Source: Verrucomicrobiota bacterium (GTDB taxonomy: Bacteria > Auribacterota > JABMQX01 > JAFGEW01). Taken from it: a stretch of DNA of 64,000 nt. Position numbers and translations under genes: made by a program. Below, piece after piece: positions 44,560 through 53,791 of this stretch (positions are counted from its first letter, which is position 1; each line of letters opens with the position of its first letter). The stretch covers positions 1 through 64,000 of the forward strand of contig JAFGEW010000081.1 of assembly GCA_016931415.1 (NCBI GenBank), in the 5' to 3' direction. The notes beneath the pieces are model-generated. The model searched no databases, was not told where the DNA came from, and saw nothing but the letters and a program-made list of their open reading frames with translations.

Positions 44560-45912
44560 ATGGAGTCAGCGCTCAATCGACAGATCGGCAGCGGCATTGC
44601 ACTGCTCGTGCTCCTGTTCTGGACCGGCGCCGCCGCAGGCCTCGATCCGACGGGTGAGGAAACAACTCCCCCCGCCACCGAACGCCACTACCGCGGCAGC
44701 GAGGAGGAGGGCATGCCGCTCTTCCAGCAGGCGGCGCGCGAGTACGAGGCTCACAACTACGCAGAGGCTGCGCGGCTGCTCGAGCAGGCCTACGCCGCCC
44801 ACGAGCACCCGCTTCTGGCCTACAACTTGGGACAGGCCCACCGTAACGCCGAGAACTACGAAGCGGCGCTGACCGCCTACCGCAACTACATCCAGTTGTG
44901 CCCACGCGACGAGCTCGTCAACCGGGTCTACGTCCTGATCGGCGAGTGCCTGCTCCAGCTCGACCGGCGGCAGGAGGCCAACGAGGCGTTCCAGCATTAC
45001 CTCGACCTCGAGCACGACGGCGAGTACGCCGCCCAAGCCCAGCGCGCTCTCGAGAGCGGCGAGACCCCGAGCGCCCAGGACCGCCGCGACCCGCAGGCTG
45101 TCGAGCAGGCCCGTGAGATCTGCGACCGCGCCGCGGCGCTCTGGGAGCAGGAGCAGTTCCAACAGGCGGCCGAGGTGTTCCTGCGCGGCTACGAGCGGAT
45201 GCCCGAAATGCACGAGTTCCTCTACGACGCCGGGCTCTGCTACCTCGACGCCCAGGCTTGGAACGATGCCTCGCGCACGCTGCGGCGCTACGTCGAGACA
45301 CCCGGGGCCGCTCATGACGCCTGGGCCTTCCTCGGCGAATGCTACGGGGAGATGTTCGACTTCGGCGAAGCGGTCGAAGCCTACGAACGTTACCTCGAGC
45401 TCGAACCGCGAGGCGAGTATGCCCAGGAGGCTCGCGATTTCGTCAACGACACGATGCCTTTCCCCTCCGAAACCGGGGTCCGGCGCGAGACCGGTGCAAC
45501 GCCAGGCGAGTTCGAGCGGGCCGAGGTGCACTTCAACGCGGGCCGAGAGCATTTCGACGCGGGACGATTCCAGGAGGCCATTGGAGCGTTCGAGAGCGCC
45601 TTCGAGATCGTGCCCTCGCGCGCGCTCGTCTACAACATCGGCCTGTGCCTGTCGCGCTTGGGCCAATGGCAAGAGGCGCTCACCCGCTTCGAGCAGTTCC
45701 TCGAGCGCGACGACCAGGGCATGGCCGTGATCGCCCACCTCGAGGCGGCCGAGTGCCTCATCGAGCTGCGCCGGCCACAGGATGCCGTCCGGCACCTCGA
45801 CCAGTTCGCGACGCGCGCGCAGGAGAGCGATCTCGACAACGAGGAAACCCACACGGCGCGGGCCGAGCAACTGCGGCGGCGTGCCCAGGGCGGAGGCGCA
45901 AGCACCGAGTAG
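44560..45912 (+). CDS. Exported TPR protein with Asp-Arg-Arg-Asp-Pro linker, paralogue 2
   Basis: This 450-residue protein has a signal peptide (GIALLVLLFWTGAAAG) and the same three modules as its neighbours. Shared segments are HNYAEAARLLEQAYAAHEHP, SAQDRRDPQAVEQAR, LRRYVETPGAAHDAWAFLGE and DAGRFQEAIGAFESAFEIVP. It is the longest of the four. I chose the ATG at 44560, with AGGGAG 5 bp upstream; an in-frame GTG at 44518 overlaps the previous stop and remains possible. Confidence 0.75.
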   Translation: MESALNRQIGSGIALLVLLFWTGAAAGLDPTGEETTPPATERHYRGSEEEGMPLFQQAAREYEAHNYAEAARLLEQAYAAHEHPLLAYNLGQAHRNAENYEAALTAYRNYIQLCPRDELVNRVYVLIGECLLQLDRRQEANEAFQHYLDLEHDGEYAAQAQRALESGETPSAQDRRDPQAVEQAREICDRAAALWEQEQFQQAAEVFLRGYERMPEMHEFLYDAGLCYLDAQAWNDASRTLRRYVETPGAAHDAWAFLGECYGEMFDFGEAVEAYERYLELEPRGEYAQEARDFVNDTMPFPSETGVRRETGATPGEFERAEVHFNAGREHFDAGRFQEAIGAFESAFEIVPSRALVYNIGLCLSRLGQWQEALTRFEQFLERDDQGMAVIAHLEAAECLIELRRPQDAVRHLDQFATRAQESDLDNEETHTARAEQLRRRAQGGGASTE

Positions 45913-46010
45913 AGCGTAAGCAGACAGATGGCCCGGGCACGTTGACGGCTTAAGCCACATCCGGCCGAGCCGTCAGAGCCCCCCTGATGATGGACGGAAG
46001 GAAAACGCAT

Positions 46011-47291
46011 ATGTGGCGAATTTCTTGGACCGCTGCTGTGTTGGCCGTTGTGTTCTGTCTCGCCGGCATGGCGTGGTGCGGCGAAGAAACAGGCGGATCT
46101 GAGCCTACCTACCCAGGTAACCTCGAGGAAGGCACGGCGCTCGAGCGCCAGGCCGTGGGCGCGTTCCAGGAACACCAGTACGCCGAAGCCGCACGCCTCT
46201 TCGAACAAGCGTGGGAGGCCTACCAGCATCCGCGCTACCAGTTTAATATCGGCCAGTGCTACCGTCACGCCCAGCAGTGGGCCAACGCCGTCGAGGCCTA
46301 CCAGCGCCGACTCGATCTTGAGCCCGCGCCACCCAGCTACATCTACGCCCACCTCGGCCGCTGCCTGCTCGAGGCACGCCAGCGCGAGGAGGCGAATGCC
46401 GCGCTCCGCCGCTATCTCGAGCTCGAGCCCGAGGGCGATATGGCAACGCAGGTCCAGCAAGCGCTTGACACCGGCATCTGGCCCGAGGACACCGACCGCC
46501 GGCCGCCGGAAGCGGTCCAGGCAGCACGCGCTGTGCACGACCGCGCCCAGCAACTCGCCGACCAAGGCGAGTTTGAGGAAGCCGCCGAGGCATTCATGGA
46601 AGGCTACCGGCAGCACAACCAGATCCACGAGCTCTTGCTCAACGCCGGCCTCTGCTACCTGTGGGCGAACCGTCTCGAACAGGGCATCGAGGCTCTAACA
46701 CAGTACATCGAGACCCCGGGCGCCGACATGGGCGCCCTGGCCCATCTGGCCGAGGCCCGGATGGATGAGGGCGACCTGCCCGCCGCGCGCGATCTGTATC
46801 AACGGTACTTGCAGCGCGACCCCGACGGCCAGTTCGTCCAGCAGGCGCGCCGGGTCATCCGGTTCATCGACCACCTTGACCCCGTGCCGACCAGGGCCAA
46901 CATCGCCGACGCCAAGGAGCACGTCCAACGCGCCCACACCCACGCCCAGGCGCGCCGGTACCGTCAGGCGCTTCAGGAGTATGAGACCGCCTTCGCCGTC
47001 ATCCCGTCGCCGACGACCCGCTATAACATCGGCGTGTGCCACCACCGCATGGGGCAGCCCGAGGAGGCCCTCGCCATGTTCTTGCAGTACATCGAACAGA
47101 TGGGCGACGAGGGAAGCGACGCGTCGGTCCACCTCAACGCGGCTCAGTGCCTGGCCGACCTCGGCCGCAATGACGACGCCATGGAGCACATCAACGCCTA
47201 CCGGCGCCGCGCCGACGCCGCCGAACTGCCCCAGGAGCAGCGCGAAAGAGACTGGGCCACAGAGATCGAGGAGCAGTGCAAGAACGATTAG
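46011..47291 (+). CDS. Exported TPR protein with Asp-Arg-Arg-Asp-Pro-like linker, paralogue 3
   Basis: This 426-residue protein has a signal peptide (WTAAVLAVVFCLAGMAWC, possibly a lipoprotein-like Cys at its end but without a clear lipobox). The modules match the neighbours: QYAEAARLFEQAWEAYQHP, EDTDRRPPEAVQAAR, LTQYIETPGADMGALAHLAE and ARRYRQALQEYETAFAVIP. In this copy the linker reads DRRPP. I chose the ATG at 46011, with AAGGA upstream, over ATGs at 45987 and 45990. Confidence 0.75.
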   Translation: MWRISWTAAVLAVVFCLAGMAWCGEETGGSEPTYPGNLEEGTALERQAVGAFQEHQYAEAARLFEQAWEAYQHPRYQFNIGQCYRHAQQWANAVEAYQRRLDLEPAPPSYIYAHLGRCLLEARQREEANAALRRYLELEPEGDMATQVQQALDTGIWPEDTDRRPPEAVQAARAVHDRAQQLADQGEFEEAAEAFMEGYRQHNQIHELLLNAGLCYLWANRLEQGIEALTQYIETPGADMGALAHLAEARMDEGDLPAARDLYQRYLQRDPDGQFVQQARRVIRFIDHLDPVPTRANIADAKEHVQRAHTHAQARRYRQALQEYETAFAVIPSPTTRYNIGVCHHRMGQPEEALAMFLQYIEQMGDEGSDASVHLNAAQCLADLGRNDDAMEHINAYRRRADAAELPQEQRERDWATEIEEQCKND

Positions 47292-47320
47292 CTCTCGGGA
47301 CTACCTGAGAGGAGAGGACG

Positions 47321-48670
47321 ATGAAACGATGCGCGTTTGACACGATCTTGATCGTTGCGCTCACCCTCTGGGCTGTCGGCACTGCCATCGCCGGAGAGCC
47401 GGCGGAGGGCGGTGGCGCGTCGGCCGAGTCGCGCATCCAGGGCGACCCGGCCGCCGCGCGGCCGCTGTTCCAGCAGGGGCAGACGGCCTACACGGAAGGC
47501 CGGTACGCGGATGCCGCCACCTTGTTCCAGCAGGCGTATGACGCGTGGCACCATCCGGCGTTTGCCTACAACAAGGGCCAGGCCATCATGCGCGTGAGCC
47601 GCTGGCAGGAGGCTCTCACGGCGTTCCAGCTTTACGTGTCGGGCTACCAGACCTCGGGGCTGCCGTCCTCCGAGTTCGACCCGCTCGTTCACATCCAGAT
47701 CGCCGAGTGCCAGCACCGGCTGGGCCAGCGTGATGAGGCAAGGCAAGCGCTGCAGCGCTACATCGAGGCAAACCCGCAGGGCACCCTCACGCCCGCCGTG
47801 CGCGAATGCGTCGAGGCGGGCGCCGACCCGAGCACTATCGGCGCACGCGACCCGCAAACGGTCACGGCCGCGCGCCGCGTCCATGACGAGGCCGAGGCGT
47901 TGCACCGCCAGGGACGGTACCGCGAGGCCGCCGAACGGTACCGGCAGGGCTACACCCAGCACGGAGACATCACGGAGTTTCTCTATAACGCGGCGAGCTC
48001 GTACCGGGCCGCGCGGATGTGGGCCGAGGCCATCGTCGAGTACGAGCGCTACCTGCAGACTCCGGCGCCAACTGCCGAAGCGAACATCGAGCTGGCGCAG
48101 TGCTACCATGAGCAGGCCGAATACGAGCGGGCGATCGAGGCCTACCGGCGTTACCTCCAGAGGGAGCCGACGGGCACCTTCGCCGAGGACGCACGCCAGT
48201 ACATCGAATCGATGACGACCGTGCTCGAAACGCGCCAAGGCCAGCAGCCCTCACAGGACACGATGAACCAGGCCCGCCAGCGCTTCGAGCGCGGCACCGC
48301 GCACTACGCTGCCGGGCGCTACCGCCAAGCGCTCGAGGAGTTCTCGCAGGCCCACGATCTTGTCCCGGCGCGCGCGTCGCAGTTCAACGTCGGCATGTGC
48401 TATCTCCGCATGCGCGATTGGGTGCGCGCCCTCACTCAGTTCGAGAACTGCCTGCGCGACGGCGATACCGGCCTCGCTGCGGAGACGCACCTGCGCGCTG
48501 CAGAGTGCCTCCTCGAACTGATGCGCTGGGGCGACGCGCAGAACCACATCCGCGACTACCTCCAGCGCGCCGACGAGGCCGAGCTGCCCAACGAGGAACG
48601 CGACCGCGCCCGAGCCGAGCAGCTCTCGCAGCGCGCGCGCCAGATCTCGGGGGCCGGGGGATCGAACTAG
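47321..48670 (+). CDS. Exported TPR protein with linker variant, paralogue 4
   Basis: This 449-residue protein has a signal peptide (TILIVALTLWAVGTAIAG) and the same three modules. Seen are GRYADAATLFQQAYDAWHHP, the linker STIGARDPQTVTAAR (GARDP replaces DRRDP), EYERYLQTPAPTAEANIELA and AAGRYRQALEEFSQAHDLVP. It is followed after 77 bp by YYY-family member K, so TPR and YYY genes belong to one cluster. Function is unknown beyond scaffolding. Confidence 0.75.
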   Translation: MKRCAFDTILIVALTLWAVGTAIAGEPAEGGGASAESRIQGDPAAARPLFQQGQTAYTEGRYADAATLFQQAYDAWHHPAFAYNKGQAIMRVSRWQEALTAFQLYVSGYQTSGLPSSEFDPLVHIQIAECQHRLGQRDEARQALQRYIEANPQGTLTPAVRECVEAGADPSTIGARDPQTVTAARRVHDEAEALHRQGRYREAAERYRQGYTQHGDITEFLYNAASSYRAARMWAEAIVEYERYLQTPAPTAEANIELAQCYHEQAEYERAIEAYRRYLQREPTGTFAEDARQYIESMTTVLETRQGQQPSQDTMNQARQRFERGTAHYAAGRYRQALEEFSQAHDLVPARASQFNVGMCYLRMRDWVRALTQFENCLRDGDTGLAAETHLRAAECLLELMRWGDAQNHIRDYLQRADEAELPNEERDRARAEQLSQRARQISGAGGSN

Positions 48671-48747
48671 GCAAGACGGGCCGCACGGCCCACGCGATAG
48701 CGACGAGAACACCTCACACGGAAGAATGCGATACAGGAGGAGCGACC

Positions 48748-50973
48748 ATGAGACGACAGACGCTCATAGGATTCGTGCTCGCCGTGCTGGTTTCCTACGC
48801 GGGCGGCGTGCTCGCGCAGGAGATCCTGCTCGACGAGAACATCAAGGCGGGCAAGCTGATGTGCTTCCGCGACTTCGGCGACCCGAAGAAGTACTACTAC
48901 CTGGCTGACCAGCCGCACGTGGCGCTCAAGGACAGCGGCCTGCCCGAGTTCGCCTTCATCAAGTACGTCAAGAACGTCGCGCGCGAAGGCGAAGGCGGCA
49001 TCGAAGAGGGCGAAGGCGGCGGCGTGGTGACCTGCCTGATGAGCTACGAGGTCTCCGAGGATGACCGCCGCGAGGCCGAGCGCGTGCTCCAGCAGATGGT
49101 ACCGGGCGCCAAGCTCGCCGGCCCGATCATTTACCGCTCGGGCAGCTACGCGGTGACCACGCCGCTGGCCAGCGGCGAGGACGAGGCGAGCGCGGCGTCC
49201 GGCTCCGAGACGATCAAGTTCATCAATCAGATCTTCGCCACGGGCAAGGCGCCCGTGCTCGAAGGCCACAAATGCGCCGTCGCCATGCGGCTGACCAAAG
49301 AGGGGGCGACGCTGCTCTGGGAGAGCTTCAAGATGGCCACCTCGCAGGTCAGCGTCGTCTACGAGATGGAGGTCAAGGGCTACCGCAACCCCTTCGAAGC
49401 TACCATCATCGCCGACTGGAGCAAGATCACCAAACACGACCAGCTTCAGGCCGGAGTCAAGGCGGCCTGGTTCGGCGCCGACCTCGACATGCTCTGGCAG
49501 GAGCTGCGGCAGAACGGCTCGGTGCAGATTATCCAGAAAGGCGAGGACGCCAACATGGAGAAGATCCTCGCCGAGGCCCAGCGCATCATCATGGAGCGCA
49601 TCTTCGACAAACAGGAGATGCCCGATCTGGCCACCATGGCGAGCCAGGCCGGCGGGCAGAACGCGTTCTCCACGCTCGACCGCGCCGTGCGCTACATGCA
49701 GGACGACGAGAACCGCCGCCGCAGCCGCGCCAGCGGCACGCGCGAGGGGCGGACAACGTCGACCGAGCAGTACCTGCGTTGGCCCATACTCGTCGAGCTC
49801 GACCCGTCGGATCCGAGCTTCTATCTCATCGCTGCCAGCGAGCCGGACGACGAAACCACGACCAGCACCGGTGGGGGGACAACCGGTGGAGAGACCGAGG
49901 GCGAACGCACCACGAGCACCGGCGGTGAGGGCTCCGGCGGCGAACTGCGGCGTTCTCCGCTGCTGGGTGGCGGCTCGTCGAACACCGAGGACCGTCGCTC
50001 GCGCCTCATCCGCCCAGGCGACCGCTCGCCCGCGGCTGAAGAGCGCGACGCGTTGCGTTCTCCGTACAACGAGGGCGGCGCCAACGGCGGCTCGGGCGGG
50101 GCGAGCGGCCGGGACGGCGAAGGCGGCCGGGATACCACGGCCGAGCGCGAGGAACGCACCTCGAACATCTCGATGCTCGTCTCCTACAAGATGCGCCGGA
50201 TCAAGGTCTCCGGCCGCCAGGAGATCTCGCTCAAGAAGTACACGCTCGATACCCAGCCGTTCGTGTTCACCGCGAACATCGGCGGCCTGCGCAACCACAT
50301 GAACAACGAGGCGGTTTTCAAGGCCGTCAACCTCGACGACCCGGTGTTCAAGCAGCGCGAGGTGCTCGTGGCCCTCGACGGCCAGGACGCCGACGACTTC
50401 GACAAGTTCATCAACTACGTCACGGTACAGATCCGCAAGAAACACCAGAACGGCGAGATCACGCCAGACGAGATCAAGATCGACAAGACCAACTTCCAGC
50501 AGAGCGCCAACTACTTCCGCATGGTCTACGGCTGGAAGGGCGACAACGACCGCGCCAAGTGGCTCGAGTTCGAGTACCGCGCGCGCTGGAGCTTCCACGG
50601 CGGGGCGACCTACGAGACGCCCTGGATCAAGACGGACGACTTCATGATCACGGTCAGTCCGCCGACCGACTACCGCACGATCCGGCTCGAAGCCGATCCC
50701 GAGATGCTCAAAGGGCAGAGAATCCGCCACGTCGAGGCGACGGTCAACTACACGCTCTTCGACACGCCGTTCTCCAAGAAGGTCACGCTCAGCTCGACCG
50801 AAGAGGCGCCCGCCAAGGAGATCGAGTACGTCCACGAGCGCGGCGACTACAACTACGGCTACGAGCTCGCTTGGCGCCTGCTCGGCAACAAATGGGTCCG
50901 CACCGGCCCGCAGCAGGCCGAGGACACGGTCATCTACTGCGACGAGCTGCCCGAGGAAACCGGGAAGCCATAG
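48748..50973 (+). CDS. YYY-family exported protein, member K
   Basis: This 741-residue protein is the largest member and the last gene of the cluster. It has a CAGGAGGAG ribosome site and a signal peptide (FVLAVLVSYAGGVLAQ). Blocks are KYYYLADQPHVAL (near 48), GGGVVTCLMSYEVSEDD, GKAPVLEGHKCAVAM, GATLLWESFKMATSQVS, VNLDDPVFKQREVLVALDG (near 528) and INYVTVQIRKKHQNG. A low-complexity Thr/Gly/Ser/Arg linker (about 368-470) separates the two halves. It lies beyond the TPR quartet although it is most like member D. A strong terminator follows 34 bp after the stop. Confidence 0.7.
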   Translation: MRRQTLIGFVLAVLVSYAGGVLAQEILLDENIKAGKLMCFRDFGDPKKYYYLADQPHVALKDSGLPEFAFIKYVKNVAREGEGGIEEGEGGGVVTCLMSYEVSEDDRREAERVLQQMVPGAKLAGPIIYRSGSYAVTTPLASGEDEASAASGSETIKFINQIFATGKAPVLEGHKCAVAMRLTKEGATLLWESFKMATSQVSVVYEMEVKGYRNPFEATIIADWSKITKHDQLQAGVKAAWFGADLDMLWQELRQNGSVQIIQKGEDANMEKILAEAQRIIMERIFDKQEMPDLATMASQAGGQNAFSTLDRAVRYMQDDENRRRSRASGTREGRTTSTEQYLRWPILVELDPSDPSFYLIAASEPDDETTTSTGGGTTGGETEGERTTSTGGEGSGGELRRSPLLGGGSSNTEDRRSRLIRPGDRSPAAEERDALRSPYNEGGANGGSGGASGRDGEGGRDTTAEREERTSNISMLVSYKMRRIKVSGRQEISLKKYTLDTQPFVFTANIGGLRNHMNNEAVFKAVNLDDPVFKQREVLVALDGQDADDFDKFINYVTVQIRKKHQNGEITPDEIKIDKTNFQQSANYFRMVYGWKGDNDRAKWLEFEYRARWSFHGGATYETPWIKTDDFMITVSPPTDYRTIRLEADPEMLKGQRIRHVEATVNYTLFDTPFSKKVTLSSTEEAPAKEIEYVHERGDYNYGYELAWRLLGNKWVRTGPQQAEDTVIYCDELPEETGKP

Positions 50974-51007
50974 GCCGGACGCTCGTCTCGAACAGATAAA
51001 GCACACG

Positions 51008-51040
51008 GGCCGGGCGCGACGGGATGTCGCGCCCGGCCTT
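51008..51040 (+). terminator. Terminator of the YYY/TPR cluster
   Basis: A perfect 13-bp stem, GGCCGGGCGCGAC-gggat-GTCGCGCCCGGCC, is followed by TT. It lies 34 bp after member K and marks the end of the transcription unit. Confidence 0.75.
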
Positions 51041-51091
51041 GCTCATCTTGGAGCCCGCAGCCCGCTGAAGCTGTGCGCGCGATTTCGCTTG

Positions 51092-51150
51092 CACCTTGGC
51101 CAAGTGCAGGTTACAGTTGCGCACCGTTGGACGTACACTTGGCAAAGGTG
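51092..51150. repeat. 15-bp imperfect inverted repeat
   Basis: CACCTTGGCCAAGTG (51092-51106) and CACTTGGCAAAGGTG (51136-51150) are complementary at 14 of 15 positions across a 29-bp spacer. They lie in the 350-bp gap between the cluster terminator and the next gene. They could be a binding site pair for a regulator or a recombination scar. Otherwise the gap shows nothing I recognise. Confidence 0.5.
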
Positions 51151-51325
51151 TGGGTGTCCCGACTGGCGGGCGTGTTGTGCGTGTTGGCTTTTCACGTGTC
51201 TCCAAGCAGCCGTGCTACGCCCTGGACCACGGCCGCATCCTGCCACAACGGCCTGACCCTCGCGTGATCCCCGGTGAGAAGGCCCTCGCCTGAGGGCGGC
51301 GTCGAGACGGTGAGGAGGTCTTGCC

Positions 51326-53659
51326 ATGCGTCTGCGTTTCGCCAGGCTGCGTCTGTGGCATTGGCCTGTGCCCGCATTGCTCCTGGCCGGCTTGGTCGTT
51401 TTCACGCTGGGCCTGGAAGAGAATTGGCTCGCTTCGGCGACCATGCGTTTTGTGCCGGTGCTCGTCGCCGTCGTCGCAATTGGTGGCTGGATCGCGCTGA
51501 GCCGCACGCGCGCGCGGTGGTGGCCGGGGCTGCTCGGGCGACTCGAGGAGCACACGGACGCGGTTGACGCGGTGTCGGCTCGCCATATTGGGCTGTGGAT
51601 CGCGCTGGCCGCGGCGCTGAGCCTGTACCTCGAGCTGATGATCATCCGGTGGCACTCGTCGTGCTTCCAGGTCTTCGCCTACTTCAAGAACGTCAGTCTG
51701 CTCGCGTGCTTCCTCGGCTTGGGCATCGGCTACGCCTACAGCGGCAAGCGACCGCTGACAACGCCGTTGGTGCTGCCGGCGCTCGCGGTGCAGTTCGCCG
51801 TGCTCTATGCCCTGCGCTTCACGTCGCTCCAGGTGCAGCTCAACAACCCGATTAGCGAGGAGCAGACGCTTGGGCTCGAGACGGGCCACACCTTCCGGCA
51901 GCTCGCGATCGTCTACGGCTTCCTCATCGTTCTGTTCGTGTTCAACACGCTGTGTTTCGTCCCGTTGGGCCACTTGGCGGGCCGGTTCATGCTGAGGGCG
52001 CGCCGCCTGATCGCCTATAGCTGGAACCTCGTCGGGAGCCTCGCAGGTATCGCGCTGTTCACGGGGCTGTCGTTTCTTTGGGCGCCACCGGCGGTGTGGC
52101 TGCTCCTCGGCGCCGCGGGGGTGATGGCCTTCCTGTGGCGCGGGAGCCGTCCCATGCTCATCCCCTCTCTCGCCTCAGTTGCGGTGGCGCTCGCCGTGCT
52201 GTCGGTCTCGTTCGACCCGACGCTTATCGACACCTACTCGCCCTACCAGATCATCTCGTGCAAGATGATGCCCGAAGAGCCGGCGCGCTTGCAGGTCAAC
52301 CACGTCTACTACCAGCGGATGATCGACCTGAGCGGCCGTACGCGGCTCGACTACTTCCGCGGCAAGGACGCGGCGTTCCACTACAACTTCCCCTACTGGC
52401 TCATGCCCGCGCCCAAGGATGTGCTCGTCGTCGGTGCGGGCACCGGCAACGACGTCGCCGCCGGGTTGCGCAACGGCGCGCAGCACGAGGACGCCGTCGA
52501 GATCGACCCGGCGATTCTGCGCTACGGCCGGCGCCTGCACCCCGAGCAGCCGTATTCCGACGAGCGCGTGCACCCGATCATCAACGACGCGCGCACCTTC
52601 ATGCGTCACACCGACAAGCGCTACGACCTGATCGTCTACGGGCTGCTCGATTCGCACACGCTGCTCTCGACGGTGTCCAACGTGCGGCTCGACAGCTTCA
52701 TCTATACTGTCGAGGCACTCCGCGAGGCACGCGCGCTGCTCAAGGACGACGGAATGCTCGCGCTGACGTTCTGCATGTTGTCGGACGCGACGGCCAAGAA
52801 ATTCTATCTCATGGTCAGGGAGGCGTTCGACGGCCAAGAGCCGCGCGTGTTCCGCGCCCACTACGACGGCGGCTACACGTACCTCGACGGGCCGTACGTG
52901 ACCCACCTCGATCTGCCTCCTGAGATCGCCCAGCGCGAGATCACCGCGACGCTCCGCGAAAGCCCTGTGCGTGCTGACGTGTCGACCGACGACTGGCCCT
53001 TCCTCTACATGCCCCTGCGCCAGTACCCGGTCTCGTATGTCCTGATGGTGAGCGTGCTGCTGGTTGTCTCGCTGCTCCTCGTGCGCCAGCTCATGCCGGC
53101 GGCGGGACGCGGGTTCTCGCCGGTCTCCTTCTTCCTCGGCGCGGGCTTCATGCTCGTAGAAACCAAAGGGATCACCGAGCTCGGGCTCACCTTCGGCAAC
53201 ACGTGGCAGGTCATCGCCGTGGTGATCGCCGGCATCCTGCTCATGGCGTTTCTGGCCAACCTCCTGCGGATGCGCATCAAGCGGGTGAACATGGCGCTCA
53301 ACTACGGGCTGCTCGCCGGTGTGCTCGTGCTCGGCTTTCTGTTGCCCGAGCGGACGTTCGGCTCGATGCCGCCGGTGCTGGCCAAGGTGGCGCGGACGGC
53401 CCTGCTCACGCTGCCGATGTTCTTCTCCGGGCTGGCGTTTTCCAGCGAACTGGCGGCATTTGTCGGCGTCGACATCGCGCTCGCGTGGAACATGCTCGGC
53501 TCGATGGCCGGCGGCCTGATCGAGTACAACTCAATGTACTTCGGCTTCCGCAAGCTCTACCTGTTCGCGCTCGGCTTCTACGCGCTCGCGTTCGCCGCCG
53601 TCCTGGTCCGCCGCCTCGTCAAGCGCACGACGGCGACGGCGCAGGACGCCGGCAGGTAA
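51326..53659 (+). CDS. Membrane-embedded spermidine synthase-like protein
   Basis: This 777-residue protein has about seven N-terminal membrane segments (1-285), a soluble Rossmann domain (about 290-555) and about six C-terminal membrane segments (575-765). The soluble part resembles the spermidine-synthase methyltransferase fold: DVLVVGAGTGNDVAAGL, AVEIDPAILRYGR, INDARTFMRHTDKRYDLIVYG and STDDWPFLYM. Relatives in many environmental bacteria have the same layout but no proven activity. GTG-like and upstream context give no substrate hint. It probably makes or senses an aminopropyl or methyl compound at the membrane. Confidence 0.75.
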   Translation: MRLRFARLRLWHWPVPALLLAGLVVFTLGLEENWLASATMRFVPVLVAVVAIGGWIALSRTRARWWPGLLGRLEEHTDAVDAVSARHIGLWIALAAALSLYLELMIIRWHSSCFQVFAYFKNVSLLACFLGLGIGYAYSGKRPLTTPLVLPALAVQFAVLYALRFTSLQVQLNNPISEEQTLGLETGHTFRQLAIVYGFLIVLFVFNTLCFVPLGHLAGRFMLRARRLIAYSWNLVGSLAGIALFTGLSFLWAPPAVWLLLGAAGVMAFLWRGSRPMLIPSLASVAVALAVLSVSFDPTLIDTYSPYQIISCKMMPEEPARLQVNHVYYQRMIDLSGRTRLDYFRGKDAAFHYNFPYWLMPAPKDVLVVGAGTGNDVAAGLRNGAQHEDAVEIDPAILRYGRRLHPEQPYSDERVHPIINDARTFMRHTDKRYDLIVYGLLDSHTLLSTVSNVRLDSFIYTVEALREARALLKDDGMLALTFCMLSDATAKKFYLMVREAFDGQEPRVFRAHYDGGYTYLDGPYVTHLDLPPEIAQREITATLRESPVRADVSTDDWPFLYMPLRQYPVSYVLMVSVLLVVSLLLVRQLMPAAGRGFSPVSFFLGAGFMLVETKGITELGLTFGNTWQVIAVVIAGILLMAFLANLLRMRIKRVNMALNYGLLAGVLVLGFLLPERTFGSMPPVLAKVARTALLTLPMFFSGLAFSSELAAFVGVDIALAWNMLGSMAGGLIEYNSMYFGFRKLYLFALGFYALAFAAVLVRRLVKRTTATAQDAGR

Positions 53660-53791
53660 TCCCAGGAGGCCTCGTCGTAAACGCGCCGGGTCGGAAGCCC
53701 GTGGCGCCTGAGCACTTCGCGGGCAGTTCGCCACACGCCACACTCGCAGCGCAAGAACTCGCCGGGTGCCCATAAGGACTGGAATGCCCTG

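Noticed and set aside
33668-51006. Very long minus-strand open frames opposite the exported cluster (for example 33668-35659, 36857-38431, 41479-43398 and 48667-51006)
   Set aside because: They lie exactly opposite genes with signal peptides, ribosome sites and paralogues. Their translations are Arg/Ala/Val/Leu-rich with no motif, as expected for antisense of GC-rich codons.
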